Shown here piece after piece: positions 42,665-52,688 of a stretch of DNA of 64,000 bases (the first letter of the stretch is position 1; each line of letters begins with the position of its first letter). Source of the stretch: Streptomyces sp. CB01635. Its GTDB lineage: Bacteria > Actinomycetota > Actinomycetes > Streptomycetales > Streptomycetaceae. Where the stretch lies: NCBI RefSeq assembly GCF_002803065.1, contig NZ_NNBL01000002.1:434001-498000 (forward strand), written 5' to 3'. The notes under the pieces were generated by a model that made no database searches, was not told the DNA's origin, and saw nothing but the letters and a program-made list of their open reading frames with translations. Made by a program: the position numbers and the translations under genes.

Positions 42665-44014
42665 TCAAGAACCCCACCCCGCCACCGCCGGTCCGCTCTC
42701 CGCGCCCGTGGCTGCCCGGTGCCGGTCGGCGTCGCGCCACAGCTCGGTCAAGGACGTGCCGGGCGGGACCGCGAGGGCGGACCAGCCCGCCTCGCGCAGC
42801 ATCCGCAGCCGCTCCTCGCAGCGCTCCGAAGGGGCGCCGCGAGTCCAGGCCCCGCTGTCCAGGACGAAGGCGACGGCGCCGCCGCTGCGCTGCCGCATCT
42901 TGGCGGCGACCGCTGTCTGTTCCTCGTCGAGATCGCCGAAGAAGGCCACCAGCAGTCCCTCGTTCCCCCCGCGCAGCATGTCGTAGGCGCGCGAGAGCCC
43001 CGAGCCGTCCGAGTGGTCGACGACGGCGAGCGTGTCCATCATCAGCCCGGCCGCGTCCGCCGACTCCTGGCTGGCGCCCGCGAACCCGTCGGACCCCTCG
43101 CCCGGCACCGAAGTGCCCGTATCGGTCAACAGGCGTACGGAGAAGCCCCGTTCGAGCATGTGGAACAGCGTCGACGCCGTACCGGACACCGCCCACTCGA
43201 AGGCCGAGTCGGGGCCCGCGCCCTGGAAGGCGAGGCGCCGGGTGTCGAGGAGCACCGTGCAGCGGGCCCGCTGCGGCTGCTCCTCGCGGCGCACCATCAG
43301 CTCGCCGTATCGCGCGGTCGAGCGCCAGTGCACGCGGCGCAGGTCGTCTCCGTAGCGGTAACCGCGCGGGATCACGTCGTCCTCGCCGGCCAGGGCCAGC
43401 GAGCGGTTCCGCCCGTCGCCGTACCCCTTGGCCTCTCCGGTCAGCCGCACCGCGGGCAGCGACTCCACGCGCGGGATGACCGTGAGGGTGTCGTACGTGG
43501 AGAAGGAGCGGGACAGTTCGCACAGGCCGAACGGGTCCGTCAGGCGCAGCTGGAGCGGGCCGAGCGGATAGCGGCCCCGCAGGTCCGAGCGCACGCGGTA
43601 CGACACCTCGCGGCGGCCGCCCGCCTCCACCCGGTCCAGGACGAAACGGGGACGCGGCCCGAGCACGTACGGCACCCGGTCCTGGAGCATCAGCAGGCCG
43701 GTGGGCAGCCGCGAGACGTTGTCCATCCGGAGATGGACGCGGGCCTCGCTGCCCGCGGGCACGCGCGCGGGGGACAGGCGTCGGCTGCTCGAGACGCGGT
43801 AGCGCGTGCGGTAGAGCACGAACGCGCAGACCAGCGGCAGCACGGCGAGCAGCAGCCCGACCCGGAGCAGATCGGCCTGCCCCAGGACGTACGCGCAGAT
43901 CGCCGCCGCGATTCCGGCGGCCAGGAACGAACGGCCCCTGGTGGTCAGCCCCGAGAGCGCGACCCGGAGGCCGCCCTTGTCGTCGTCACCCCCGAAGCCT
44001 CCCCCGTCGGCCAT
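42665..44014 (-). CDS. DUF58 membrane protein
   Basis: A 449-residue protein. Two N-terminal helices, then the DUF58 motif around RGYRYGDDLRRVHWRSTARYGELMVRREE (about 230-260), and a vWA-like domain with DTRRLAF. It is coupled to the MoxR ATPase as in most bacteria and is thought to help assemble or activate a metal-dependent complex. ATG 44014 is preferred (GGAGG five bases upstream) over the overlapping GTG 44017. It lies 34 bases upstream of TgpA, and its start overlaps the MoxR stop. Confidence 0.88.
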   Translation of the reverse strand: MADGGGFGGDDDKGGLRVALSGLTTRGRSFLAAGIAAAICAYVLGQADLLRVGLLLAVLPLVCAFVLYRTRYRVSSSRRLSPARVPAGSEARVHLRMDNVSRLPTGLLMLQDRVPYVLGPRPRFVLDRVEAGGRREVSYRVRSDLRGRYPLGPLQLRLTDPFGLCELSRSFSTYDTLTVIPRVESLPAVRLTGEAKGYGDGRNRSLALAGEDDVIPRGYRYGDDLRRVHWRSTARYGELMVRREEQPQRARCTVLLDTRRLAFQGAGPDSAFEWAVSGTASTLFHMLERGFSVRLLTDTGTSVPGEGSDGFAGASQESADAAGLMMDTLAVVDHSDGSGLSRAYDMLRGGNEGLLVAFFGDLDEEQTAVAAKMRQRSGGAVAFVLDSGAWTRGAPSERCEERLRMLREAGWSALAVPPGTSLTELWRDADRHRAATGAESGPAVAGWGS

Positions 44015-45033
44015 CACAGCCTCCGGGCGCCGGGCGGCTGCCGGCCGTACATCGGGGATCCGTGGCCCGAGGCGGCCGGGACCGCCGTGTGCTGGAGGAT
44101 CTCCAGGACGACCTGTTCGGACGTGCGCCGGTTCAACTGGGCCTGGGCGGTGGGCAGCAGGCGGTGGGCGAGGACCTGCACGGCGAGCGCTTGCACGTCG
44201 TCCGGCAGTGCGTACTCACGCCCGCTCAGCGCCGCGGATGCCTTCGCCGCCCGCAGCAGATGAAGCGTGGCGCGCGGCGAGGCGCCGAGTCTGAGGTCGG
44301 GGTGGCTGCGCGTGGCAGCGACCAGGTCGACCGCGTACCGCCGCACCGAGTCGGCCACGTGGACCGAGCGGACGGCGTCGACGAGCTTCACGATGTCGTG
44401 CGCGTGCGCCACCGGCTGGAGGTCGTCCAGCGGGGAGGCCCCGCCGTGGATGTCGAGCATCTGCAGCTCGGCCTCCGGGCTCGGGTAGCCGATCGACACC
44501 CGGGCCATGAAACGGTCGCGCTGCGCCTCGGGCAGCGGGTACGTGCCCTCCATCTCGACCGGGTTCTGCGTGGCCACCACCATGAAGGGGCTGGGCAGCT
44601 CGTACGTCTGCCCGTCGATGGTGACCTGGCGTTCCTCCATAGACTCCAGGAGCGCCGACTGCGTCTTCGGGGACGCGCGGTTGATCTCGTCGCCGATCAC
44701 GATCTGCGCGAAGATCGCACCGGGCTTGAACTCGAAGTCCCTGCGCTGCTGGTCCCAGATGGACACACCGGTGATGTCCGACGGCAGCAGGTCGGGCGTG
44801 AACTGGATGCGACGCACCGAGCAGTCGATGGACTTGGCGAGCGCCTTCGCCAGCATGGTCTTGCCGACGCCCGGTACATCCTCGATGAGCAGGTGCCCCT
44901 CGGCCAGGAGCACCGTCAGCGAAAGCCGTACGACCTCCGGCTTGCCCTCGATCACACTCTCCACCGACCTGCGGACCCGCTCCACAGTGGTGGTCAGATC
45001 AGTGAGGCTCGCTCGATCGTCATAGGTCGTCAC
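44014..45033 (-). CDS. MoxR-family AAA+ ATPase
   Basis: A 339-residue AAA+ chaperone ATPase. Walker A PGVGKT is at 54-59, Walker B is IGDEINR, with sensor 1 ATQNPVE and the arginine finger in the PLPEAQRDRFM block. MoxR proteins remodel or insert cofactors into partner proteins with DUF58/vWA adaptors, and the three-gene order MoxR-DUF58-TgpA is common. GTG 45033 (VTTYDD) has GAGGAGGG upstream; longer starts add unrelated residues. Confidence 0.9.
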   Translation of the reverse strand: MTTYDDRASLTDLTTTVERVRRSVESVIEGKPEVVRLSLTVLLAEGHLLIEDVPGVGKTMLAKALAKSIDCSVRRIQFTPDLLPSDITGVSIWDQQRRDFEFKPGAIFAQIVIGDEINRASPKTQSALLESMEERQVTIDGQTYELPSPFMVVATQNPVEMEGTYPLPEAQRDRFMARVSIGYPSPEAELQMLDIHGGASPLDDLQPVAHAHDIVKLVDAVRSVHVADSVRRYAVDLVAATRSHPDLRLGASPRATLHLLRAAKASAALSGREYALPDDVQALAVQVLAHRLLPTAQAQLNRRTSEQVVLEILQHTAVPAASGHGSPMYGRQPPGARRL

Positions 45034-45229
45034 CCGGCCCTCCTCGGCCCGTACTGTCCGGGCCGACGCTCTTGGCTGCGGCCCGGCCCACCCCGAAACA
45101 CGGACACCACGCGCGACGAGTTCCGTCTCCTCGCACGGGGTGCCACTCCGCATTCTTGTTGCCGTTACCGGTTCGTGTCATCCGCCTGTGGATAACTGCC
45201 AGAGATATGTCGGGCCTTGCGGCCTTTTG

Positions 45230-45778
45230 TTACGCGGGATCGATCTCCCGGAGGAGACCCGTCTTCACATCGAAGACGAATCCGCGCACATTGTCGGTGT
45301 CCACCAGGAACGGGGACGTCCGCACGCGCTGCATCGACTGGCGCACGTCCTGGTCGACATCGCGGAATGCCTCCACGGCCCAGGCCGGGCGCTGGCCGAC
45401 CTCCATCTCCAGTTCGTGGCGGAACTCCTCCGTGAGGCTCTCCAGGCCGCAGCCGGTGTGGTGGATGAGGACCACACTGCGGGTGCCGAGCGCCCGCTGG
45501 CTGATGGTGAGCGAGCGGATGACGTCATCGGTGACGACGCCGCCCGCGTTGCGGATGGTGTGGCAGTCACCCAGTTCGAGACCCAGGGCGTCGTGCAGGT
45601 CGAGCCGGGCGTCCATGCACGCCACGACGGCCACCTTCAGGACGGGCCGGGCGTCCATGCCGGGATCGGTGAACGCCGCTGCGTAGCGCTGGTTCGCCTC
45701 GACGAGTCGGTCGGTCACGGTGCCGTCGACGGGTATGGCGCTTTCGGACTCGGCAGGGAGGGATGCGGAAGTCGTCAT
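45230..45778 (-). CDS. Beta-class carbonic anhydrase
   Basis: A 182-residue zinc enzyme that interconverts CO2 and bicarbonate. The zinc ligands are C54 (CMDARLD), H107 and C110 (HHTGCG), and the D56-R58 dyad that gates the active site is intact. ATG 45778 is the start. It is divergent from rsmH, sharing the 318-base control region. It probably supplies bicarbonate for carboxylation during growth. Confidence 0.92.
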   Translation of the reverse strand: MTTSASLPAESESAIPVDGTVTDRLVEANQRYAAAFTDPGMDARPVLKVAVVACMDARLDLHDALGLELGDCHTIRNAGGVVTDDVIRSLTISQRALGTRSVVLIHHTGCGLESLTEEFRHELEMEVGQRPAWAVEAFRDVDQDVRQSMQRVRTSPFLVDTDNVRGFVFDVKTGLLREIDPA

Positions 45779-45953
45779 AGCTATGACGGTAATGGTCACT
45801 CCTGGGACAGGCCCGCTGTGAGAGGGGACAAAGAACGTCATCGCGGCTTGTTGTGAGGTAACGCACAGAGGCGGCACCGACTCGCCCGTACGGGTGATTT
45901 CTCCTGATCCATGGCATCGCGAAGAGGCGGCGCGCGACGCGCAGGCCGGTTGA

Positions 45954-45981
45954 TTGACCGGGCGACACCGTGGACTAAAGT
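45954..45981 (+). promoter_or_regulatory. Sigma-HrdB-type promoter of the dcw cluster (rsmH)
   Basis: TTGACC (45954-45959) and TAAAGT (45976-45981) are separated by 16 bases, the best vegetative promoter match in the window. It would start rsmH transcription with a leader of about 108 bases. The rest of the 318-base carbonic anhydrase/rsmH region holds no gene that I can support. Confidence 0.72.
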
Positions 45982-46096
45982 GACGCGGAAACCCCAGGAA
46001 ACACCGAAGATCCCGGCACTTCACCGGACTCTTCACCACGCGCGCGACGGGCACCCCGGCGGTGCGTGGGCGCCGCGCCGGAACTGAGAGGGCCCC

Positions 46097-47056
46097 TTGA
46101 GCCAGACCCGACATGTCCCGGTGATGCTCCAGCGCTGCCTGGACCTGTTGGCCCCGGCCCTCGCCGAGCCCGGCGCGGTCGTCGTCGACTGCACGCTCGG
46201 CCTCGGCGGACACAGCGAGGCCCTCCTCTCCACGTTCCCCTCCTGCCGCCTCGTCGGTCTCGACCGCGACAAGGAGGCCCTGCGCCTCTCCGGTGAGCGC
46301 CTCGCCCCGTTCGGCGACCGCGCCACCCTCGTACACGCCGTCTACGACGAGCTGCCCGAGGTCCTCGACCGGCTCGGCGTCCCGCGCGTGCAGGGCGTCC
46401 TCTTCGACCTGGGCGTCTCCTCCATGCAGCTCGACGAGGCCGACCGCGGCTTCGCCTACGCGCAGGACGCGCCGCTCGACATGCGCATGGACCAGACGAC
46501 CGGAATGAGCGCAGCCGAGGTCCTCAACACGTACCCCCCGGGCGAGCTGGTGCGGATCCTGCGCGCGTACGGCGAGGAGAAGCAGGCCAAGCGGATCGTC
46601 TCGGCGGTCGTGCGCGAGCGCGAGAAGGAGCCGTTCAGCAACAGTGCCCGGCTCGTGGAGCTGATCCGCGACGCGCTGCCGCAGGCCGCCAAACGCACCG
46701 GCGGCAACCCTGCCAAGCGCACCTTCCAGGCCCTGCGCATCGAGGTGAACGGCGAGCTCAGCGTCCTGGAGCGGGCGATTCCGGCCGCCGTGCAGGCGCT
46801 CGCCGTCGGGGGACGTATCGCGGTCCTGTCGTACCACTCGCTCGAGGACCGGCTCGTGAAGCAGGTGTTCGCGGCCGGCGCCGCGAACACCGCGCCGCCC
46901 GGGCTCCCGGTCGTCCCCGAGCGCTACCAGCCGCGGCTCAAGCTGCTCACGCGCGGCGCCGAGCTCCCCACGGAGGAAGAGGTCGCCGAGAACCGCCGGG
47001 CGGCCCCGGCGCGGCTGCGGGGTGCGCAGCGCATCCGCGAGGAGGTCGCCGGGTGA
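46097..47056 (+). CDS. rsmH: 16S rRNA m4C1402 methyltransferase
   Basis: A 319-residue MraW/RsmH enzyme that methylates N4 of C1402 in the P site of 16S rRNA. Motifs: [13 protein letters not shown] at the start, [14 protein letters not shown] (SAM-binding), [19 protein letters not shown] with the catalytic region, and the C-terminal [16 protein letters not shown] 46097 is the start, after GAGAGGG. It begins the plus-strand dcw run; mraZ, which precedes it in many bacteria, is absent. Confidence 0.92.
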   Translation: MSQTRHVPVMLQRCLDLLAPALAEPGAVVVDCTLGLGGHSEALLSTFPSCRLVGLDRDKEALRLSGERLAPFGDRATLVHAVYDELPEVLDRLGVPRVQGVLFDLGVSSMQLDEADRGFAYAQDAPLDMRMDQTTGMSAAEVLNTYPPGELVRILRAYGEEKQAKRIVSAVVREREKEPFSNSARLVELIRDALPQAAKRTGGNPAKRTFQALRIEVNGELSVLERAIPAAVQALAVGGRIAVLSYHSLEDRLVKQVFAAGAANTAPPGLPVVPERYQPRLKLLTRGAELPTEEEVAENRRAAPARLRGAQRIREEVAG

Positions 47057-47081
47057 GTTCCGGGCGCGCGAGGAGGGGTCG

Positions 47082-47603
47082 ATGAGTCCCAGGGGCGAAC
47101 TGCGGGGGAGGGCCGCGCGACTCGCGCGGCTGCTGCCCTCGGGGCCCGCGGGCGGCAGCCAGGCCGCCCGCACACCGTTCGTGCTCCTCGTCGTGCTCCT
47201 GCTCGGCGGCGGGCTGATCACGCTCCTGATGCTGAACTCGGCGCTCAACGAAGGGTCGTTCAGGCTGAACGACATCAAGAAGCAGACGACCGACCTCACC
47301 GAGGACGAGCAGGCGCTCCAGCGCGACGTCGACGCCTACGCGGCCCCCGACTCCCTGCAGCGCCGCGCCCGCGAGCTGGGCATGGTCCCCGGCGGCGACC
47401 CGGCCTTCCTCAACCCCGACGGCACCGTGCGCGGCGTCCCCGGCGCGGCGGCCCCCTCCGCGCTGTGGCGCCCCGCGCCGCCCCCGCCCGAGGCCGTGGG
47501 CAGGACTGCGAGCGCCTCGCCGACCCCGTCAGCGACCCCCAAGGCCACGCCGAACCCCACGTCCTCGCAGGTGAAACCCGCGCCCTCGACCTCCGGCAGG
47601 TGA
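47082..47603 (+). CDS. ftsL: Division protein FtsL
   Basis: A 173-residue bitopic protein: a basic N-terminus, one transmembrane helix (about 33-55), a short coiled coil with LxxDxxxxxTDLTEDEQAL, then a Pro/Thr/Ser-rich C-terminal tail that is longer than in E. coli. It joins FtsQ and DivIC in the divisome. ATG 47082 with GAGGAGGGG upstream. It lies 25 bases after rsmH and 4 bases before ftsI. Confidence 0.85.
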   Translation: MSPRGELRGRAARLARLLPSGPAGGSQAARTPFVLLVVLLLGGGLITLLMLNSALNEGSFRLNDIKKQTTDLTEDEQALQRDVDAYAAPDSLQRRARELGMVPGGDPAFLNPDGTVRGVPGAAAPSALWRPAPPPPEAVGRTASASPTPSATPKATPNPTSSQVKPAPSTSGR

Positions 47604-47607
47604 CGGA

Positions 47608-49575
47608 ATGACCGACAGGGAGCCCCCGCGACGCCGGGTCCCAGCGCCCGCGAGGAACGGCCGCCCGGCCCCCCGGCGCCCCAGCTCCGGCGCGCGGCGC
47701 CCGCGCCCGGCCCCCGTCAAGGCGTCCGTCACCCTGCGCCTCGGCAGCCCGCGCCCCCGGCTGCGCATGGTCAGCCTCGGCCTCACCCTCGTCCTCATCG
47801 CATTCGTCGTACGCCTGCTCCAGGTGCAGGCCGTCGACGCCAGCGCGTACGCGGCCAAGGCCGAACAGCACCGGTACGTCGAGCACGTCCTCGCGGCCGA
47901 GCGCGGCGGGATCACGGACCGCAGCGGCGTCGCGCTCGCCACCAGCGTGGACGCGTACGACATCACGGCCGACCCCACGATGTTCCGGCCGGCGGACACC
48001 GTGGCCGGCAAGAACACCCCGCCCCCTGTGGTGCCGGGGGACGCGCCCGAGCAGGCCGCGGCGCTCCTCGCCCCGATCCTCGGCATGGACGCCGACGTGG
48101 TCGCGAAGAAGCTGCGGACCCCCAGGACGCGCTACGTCCTGCTGGCCCGCCGCCAGACCCCCCAGGTCTGGAAGCAGATCAAGGACCTCAAGAGCACGCT
48201 CGCGGAGAAGGCGGACCGGGAGAAGTCGGCGAGCGTCATCGCCGGAGTCTTCGCCGACCCCAGCAGCAAGCGTGTGTACCCGAACGGTGATCTGGCCGCC
48301 GGGATACTGGGCTGGGTCAACGCCGACGGCAAGGGCGGCGGCGGTGTCGAGCAGCAGCTGAACAAGGATCTTTCGGGCAAGCCCGGCAAGATCAAGTACG
48401 CCCAGTCCGGTGGCCGTCAGGTGCCCACGGCCGGCAGCAACGAGCAGCCCGCCGTGCCCGGTTCGGAGGTCGAGCTCACCATCGACCGCGACATCCAGTG
48501 GGCCGCCCAGAAGGCCATCACCGACCAGGTGAAGAAGTCCGGCGCGGACCGCGGCTACGTGATGGTGCAGGACACCCGGACCGGTGAGGTCCTGGCGATG
48601 GCCAACGCGCCCGGCTTCGACCCCAACGACCTCTCGCAGGCCAACTCCACCTCCATGGGCAACGCCGCGCTCCAGGACGCGTACGAGCCCGGCTCCACCG
48701 CGAAGGTCATGTCGATGGCCGCCGTGCTCGAGGAGAACGCGGCCACCCCGGACACACATGTCACGGTGCCCAACCGGCTGCACCGCGGCGACCGGCTCTT
48801 CCAGGACGACATCGACCACCCCACCTGGCACCTCACGCTGAACGGCGTGCTCGCCAAGTCCAGCAACATCGGCACCATCCTGGCCACGGGCCAGCTCGGC
48901 AAGACCCAGCCCCAGGCCAACCAGGTGCTCTCGTCGTACCTGCGCAAGTTCGGCATCGGCCGCCCCACCGGGCTCGACTTCCCGGGCGAGACCCCGGGCA
49001 TCCTGGCCCCCGCCGACAAGTGGTCGACCTCGCAGCAGTACACGATCCCTTTCGGCCAGGGTTTCTCCATCAACGCGATGCAGGCGGCCTCCGTCTACTC
49101 GACCATCGCCAACGGCGGCGTACGCGTGGAGCCCACCCTCGTACGCGGCACCAAGGGACCCGACGGCAGGTTCACCCCGGCCCCGAAGCCCAAGGAGAAC
49201 CGGGTCGTCAGCGCGAAAACGGCCAAGAGGGTCGCGCAGATGCTCGAGTCCGTCGTGGACGACGAGGAGGGCACCGGCGCCAAGGCGCGCATCCCCGGCT
49301 ACCGCGTCGCGGGAAAGACCGGCACCGCCAACCGAGTAGATCCGGCCACCGGCAGATACAAGGGCTACACCTCGTCCTTCGCCGGTTTCGCCCCCGCCGA
49401 CCAGCCCCGAGTCACCGTCTACTGCGCGATCCAGAACGCCACCAAGGGCAGCTACTTCGGTGGCCAGATCTGCGGCCCCATCTACAAGCAGGTCATGGAG
49501 TTCGCCCTCAAGACGCTCCAGGTCCCGCCCACCGGCGCCGAGCCCGCCCGGCTGCCCGTCAGCTTCCAGCCCTGA
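47608..49575 (+). CDS. ftsI: Class B penicillin-binding protein, septal transpeptidase
   Basis: A 655-residue protein. A 50-residue basic Pro/Arg cytoplasmic N-terminus, one membrane helix (about 53-72), the PBP dimerisation domain, and the transpeptidase domain with SxxK (S363-TAK), SxN (S418-SN) and KTG (K570-TG). It cross-links septal peptidoglycan and works with FtsW. ATG 47608. It is followed within 31 bases by murE. Confidence 0.95.
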   Translation: MTDREPPRRRVPAPARNGRPAPRRPSSGARRPRPAPVKASVTLRLGSPRPRLRMVSLGLTLVLIAFVVRLLQVQAVDASAYAAKAEQHRYVEHVLAAERGGITDRSGVALATSVDAYDITADPTMFRPADTVAGKNTPPPVVPGDAPEQAAALLAPILGMDADVVAKKLRTPRTRYVLLARRQTPQVWKQIKDLKSTLAEKADREKSASVIAGVFADPSSKRVYPNGDLAAGILGWVNADGKGGGGVEQQLNKDLSGKPGKIKYAQSGGRQVPTAGSNEQPAVPGSEVELTIDRDIQWAAQKAITDQVKKSGADRGYVMVQDTRTGEVLAMANAPGFDPNDLSQANSTSMGNAALQDAYEPGSTAKVMSMAAVLEENAATPDTHVTVPNRLHRGDRLFQDDIDHPTWHLTLNGVLAKSSNIGTILATGQLGKTQPQANQVLSSYLRKFGIGRPTGLDFPGETPGILAPADKWSTSQQYTIPFGQGFSINAMQAASVYSTIANGGVRVEPTLVRGTKGPDGRFTPAPKPKENRVVSAKTAKRVAQMLESVVDDEEGTGAKARIPGYRVAGKTGTANRVDPATGRYKGYTSSFAGFAPADQPRVTVYCAIQNATKGSYFGGQICGPIYKQVMEFALKTLQVPPTGAEPARLPVSFQP

Positions 49576-49606
49576 TCCGAGCCCCGAGAGTGACCAGGTA
49601 CAGCCC

Positions 49607-51271
49607 GTGACAACGATCACCCCGGATCCCGGGAACCAGCCCGCGCCACGCCCCTCGCTTCGCTCCATGGGCGGTGCGCCCGGTACGCTCACCGCCGTGC
49701 CACAAGCTGATCAGTCCCAAGCCACCCAGAAGGGCGCTCCCGTGACATATCCGGGACCGCCGCGACCGGTGCAGGTCACCGCGACGCGACTTGCCGATCT
49801 CGCAGATCAGCTGGGTGTCCCCGCGCCCGAAGAGCCCACGGCGTCGACGGGGAGCACCGGCATCACGCACGACTCGCGCGCCGTGCGCCCCGGCGACATC
49901 TACGCGGCCCTGCCCGGCGCCCGCTTCCACGGAGCCGACTTCGCCGCCCAGGCCGCGAGCCTCGGCGCCGTCGCCGCCCTCACCGACCCGTCCGGCGCCG
50001 AACGCGTCGAGGCGGCCGGTCTGCCGGCCCTCGTCGTGGAGAACCCGCGCGGCCGGATGGGCGAGCTGGCGGCCACGATCTACGGCCACCCCGGCCGCGA
50101 TCTGCTCCAGATCGGGATCACCGGCACGTCCGGCAAGACCACGACGGCCTACCTCATCGAGGGCGGCCTGCGCACGATGCGCAGCACCGGACTCATCGGC
50201 ACCGTCGAGATGCGCATCGGCGACGAGCGCATCAAGTCGGAGCGCACCACCCCCGAAGCCACCGATCTCCAGGCGCTGTTCGCGGTGATGCGCGAGCGCG
50301 GCGTGGACGCGGTCGCCATGGAGGTCTCCAGCCACGCCCTCGTGCTCGGCCGGGTCGACGGCTGCGTCTTCGACGTGGCGGTCTTCAACAACCTCAGCCC
50401 GGAACACATGGAGTTCCACTCCGACATGGAGGACTACTTCCGGGCCAAGGCGCAGCTGTTCACGCGTGCACGCAGCAAACAGGGCGTCGTGAACTTCGAC
50501 GACGAGTACGGCCGCCGCCTGGTCGGCGAGTCCGAAGTGCCCGTCGTGACCTTCTCCGCCGAGGGCCACCCGGACGCCGACTGGCGCGCCGAGGACGTCG
50601 AGGTCGGCCCGTTCGACTCCGCCTTCGTGGCCGTCGGCCCCAAGGGCGAGCGGGTCACCGCCAAGTCCCCGCTCGCCGGGCCGTTCAACGTGGCCAACGC
50701 GCTCGCCGCGATCGTCGCGCTCGCCGCCGCGGGCATCGACCCGCAGCAGGCCGCGGACGGCGTAGCCGCCGTGCCGGGCGTCCCCGGCCGCCTGGAGCGC
50801 GTCGACGCCGGCCAGCCCTACCTCGCGGTCGTCGACTACGCGCACAAGACCGACGCCGTCGAGTCCGTGCTGCGCGCGCTGCGCAAGGTCACCGAGAACA
50901 GGCTGCACATCGTGCTCGGCTGTGGCGGCGACCGTGACATCACCAAGCGGATGCCGATGGGCGCCGCCGCCGCCCGGCTCGCCGACACCGCCGTACTGAC
51001 ATCGGACAACCCCCGCTCCGAGGACCCCCTCGCGATCCTCGCCACGATGCTCGCCGGCGCCGCCGAGGTGCCGGCCCACGAGCGTGGCGAGGTCCAGGTC
51101 TTCGAGGACAGGGCGGCGGCCATCGCCGCCGTGGTCGCCCGCGCACAGCCGGGCGACACCGTCCTGATCGCGGGCAAGGGCCACGAGCAGGGCCAGGACA
51201 TCGCCGGGGTGGTGCGTCCCTTCGACGACCGCCTGGTGCTTCGCGAAGCTATCCAGCAAACCCAGGGATGA
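49607..51271 (+). CDS. murE: UDP-MurNAc-L-Ala-D-Glu:diaminopimelate ligase
   Basis: A 554-residue Mur ligase that adds diaminopimelate to the peptidoglycan precursor. The ATP loop GTSGKTT is in the N-half, the UDP-MurNAc binding block and the DNPRSEDP motif that marks diaminopimelate-adding enzymes are present. GTG 49607 (VTTITPDPG) gives a 60-residue disordered extension before the conserved domain; GTG 49742 (VTYPGPPRP) is an alternative start. No good ribosome site precedes 49607. Confidence 0.93.
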   Translation: MTTITPDPGNQPAPRPSLRSMGGAPGTLTAVPQADQSQATQKGAPVTYPGPPRPVQVTATRLADLADQLGVPAPEEPTASTGSTGITHDSRAVRPGDIYAALPGARFHGADFAAQAASLGAVAALTDPSGAERVEAAGLPALVVENPRGRMGELAATIYGHPGRDLLQIGITGTSGKTTTAYLIEGGLRTMRSTGLIGTVEMRIGDERIKSERTTPEATDLQALFAVMRERGVDAVAMEVSSHALVLGRVDGCVFDVAVFNNLSPEHMEFHSDMEDYFRAKAQLFTRARSKQGVVNFDDEYGRRLVGESEVPVVTFSAEGHPDADWRAEDVEVGPFDSAFVAVGPKGERVTAKSPLAGPFNVANALAAIVALAAAGIDPQQAADGVAAVPGVPGRLERVDAGQPYLAVVDYAHKTDAVESVLRALRKVTENRLHIVLGCGGDRDITKRMPMGAAAARLADTAVLTSDNPRSEDPLAILATMLAGAAEVPAHERGEVQVFEDRAAAIAAVVARAQPGDTVLIAGKGHEQGQDIAGVVRPFDDRLVLREAIQQTQG

Positions 51272-51275
51272 AGTT

Positions 51276-52688
51276 GTGATCGCCCTCTCCCTCGCCGAGA
51301 TCGCCACAGTCGTCGGCGGGCAGACGTACGACATACCGGATCCGTCCGTCCAGGTCACCGGACCGGTCGTCAGGGACTCCCGTGAAGTGGAGCCCGGCAG
51401 CCTCTTCGTCGCCTTCGTCGGCGAGCGCGTCGACGGCCACGACTACGCGGCCGCCGTGGTGGCCGCCGGAGCGGCCGCCGTGCTCGCCTCGCGCCCGGTC
51501 GGGGTGCCCGCCATCGTTGTCGACGACGTGCAGGCCGCCCTCGGCGCGCTGGCGCGCACCGTCGTCGAACGGCTCGGCGCCACCCTCGTCGCGCTCACCG
51601 GTTCCGCCGGCAAGACCAGCACCAAGGACCTGATCGCCCAGGTCCTGCGCCGCAAGGCGCCCACGGTCTTCACGCCGGGCTCGTTCAACAACGAGATCGG
51701 CCTGCCGCTGACCGCGCTGAGCGCCACCGACGACACCCGCTACCTCGTCCTGGAGATGGGCGCGCGCGGCAAGGGCCACATCCGGTACCTCACCGGTCTG
51801 ACCCCGCCGAGGGTCGGCGTCGTCCTCAACGTCGGCACCGCGCACATCGGCGAGTTCGGCGGCCGCGAGCAGATCGCCGAGGCCAAGGGCGAACTCGTCG
51901 AGAGCCTGCCGGCCGACGGCACCGCGATCCTCAACGCCGACGACCCGCTGGTCCGCGCGATGGCCTCCCGCACGAAGGCGAAGGTGCTGCTCTTCGGAGA
52001 GGGTGCCGACGCCGACGTACGCGCCGAGAATGTCCGGCTCACGGAGAACGGACAGCCTTCCTTCAGCCTTCGCACACCCTCCGGGTGCAGCGACGTGACC
52101 TTGCGCCTGTACGGTGAGCACCACGTGTCGAACGCGCTCGCCGCGGCCGCCGTCGCCCATGACCTTGGCATGTCCGTGGAGGAGATCGCCCTCGCGCTCT
52201 CCGAGGCGGGCACACTGTCCCGCTGGCGTATGGAGGTCACCGAGCGCCCGGACGGCGTGACGGTCGTCAACGACGCCTACAACGCGAACCCCGAGTCCAT
52301 GCGAGCCGCTCTGCGAGCGCTCGCAGCGATGGGCAGAGGGCGCCGTACATGGGCGGTGCTCGGTCATATGGCCGAGCTCGGGGACGAGGCGCTGGCCGAG
52401 CACGACGCGGTCGGACGGCTTGCCGTCCGGCTCAACGTCAGCAAGCTCGTGGCAGTCGGGGGCAGGGAAGCGTCCTGGCTGCAACTGGGCGCCTATAACG
52501 AGGGTTCGTGGGGTGAGGAGTCGGTGCACGTGTCCGACGCACAGGCGGCTGTCGACCTATTGCGCAGCGAGCTGCGCCCGGGTGACGTCGTGCTCGTGAA
52601 GGCCTCGAGGTCGGTGGGCCTGGAGAGCGTCGCGCAGGCGCTGCTCGCCGTCGACGGCGACAACGTGGGCGAGGTTGCTGCCCGATGA
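51276..52688 (+). CDS. murF: UDP-MurNAc-tripeptide D-alanyl-D-alanine ligase
   Basis: A 470-residue Mur ligase that adds D-Ala-D-Ala. The ATP loop GSAGKTS, the KLAR-like [15 protein letters not shown]-terminal block and the [11 protein letters not shown] motif are characteristic. It starts at GTG 51276, 4 bases after murE, and its stop overlaps the mraY ATG by 4 bp. Confidence 0.93.
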   Translation: MIALSLAEIATVVGGQTYDIPDPSVQVTGPVVRDSREVEPGSLFVAFVGERVDGHDYAAAVVAAGAAAVLASRPVGVPAIVVDDVQAALGALARTVVERLGATLVALTGSAGKTSTKDLIAQVLRRKAPTVFTPGSFNNEIGLPLTALSATDDTRYLVLEMGARGKGHIRYLTGLTPPRVGVVLNVGTAHIGEFGGREQIAEAKGELVESLPADGTAILNADDPLVRAMASRTKAKVLLFGEGADADVRAENVRLTENGQPSFSLRTPSGCSDVTLRLYGEHHVSNALAAAAVAHDLGMSVEEIALALSEAGTLSRWRMEVTERPDGVTVVNDAYNANPESMRAALRALAAMGRGRRTWAVLGHMAELGDEALAEHDAVGRLAVRLNVSKLVAVGGREASWLQLGAYNEGSWGEESVHVSDAQAAVDLLRSELRPGDVVLVKASRSVGLESVAQALLAVDGDNVGEVAAR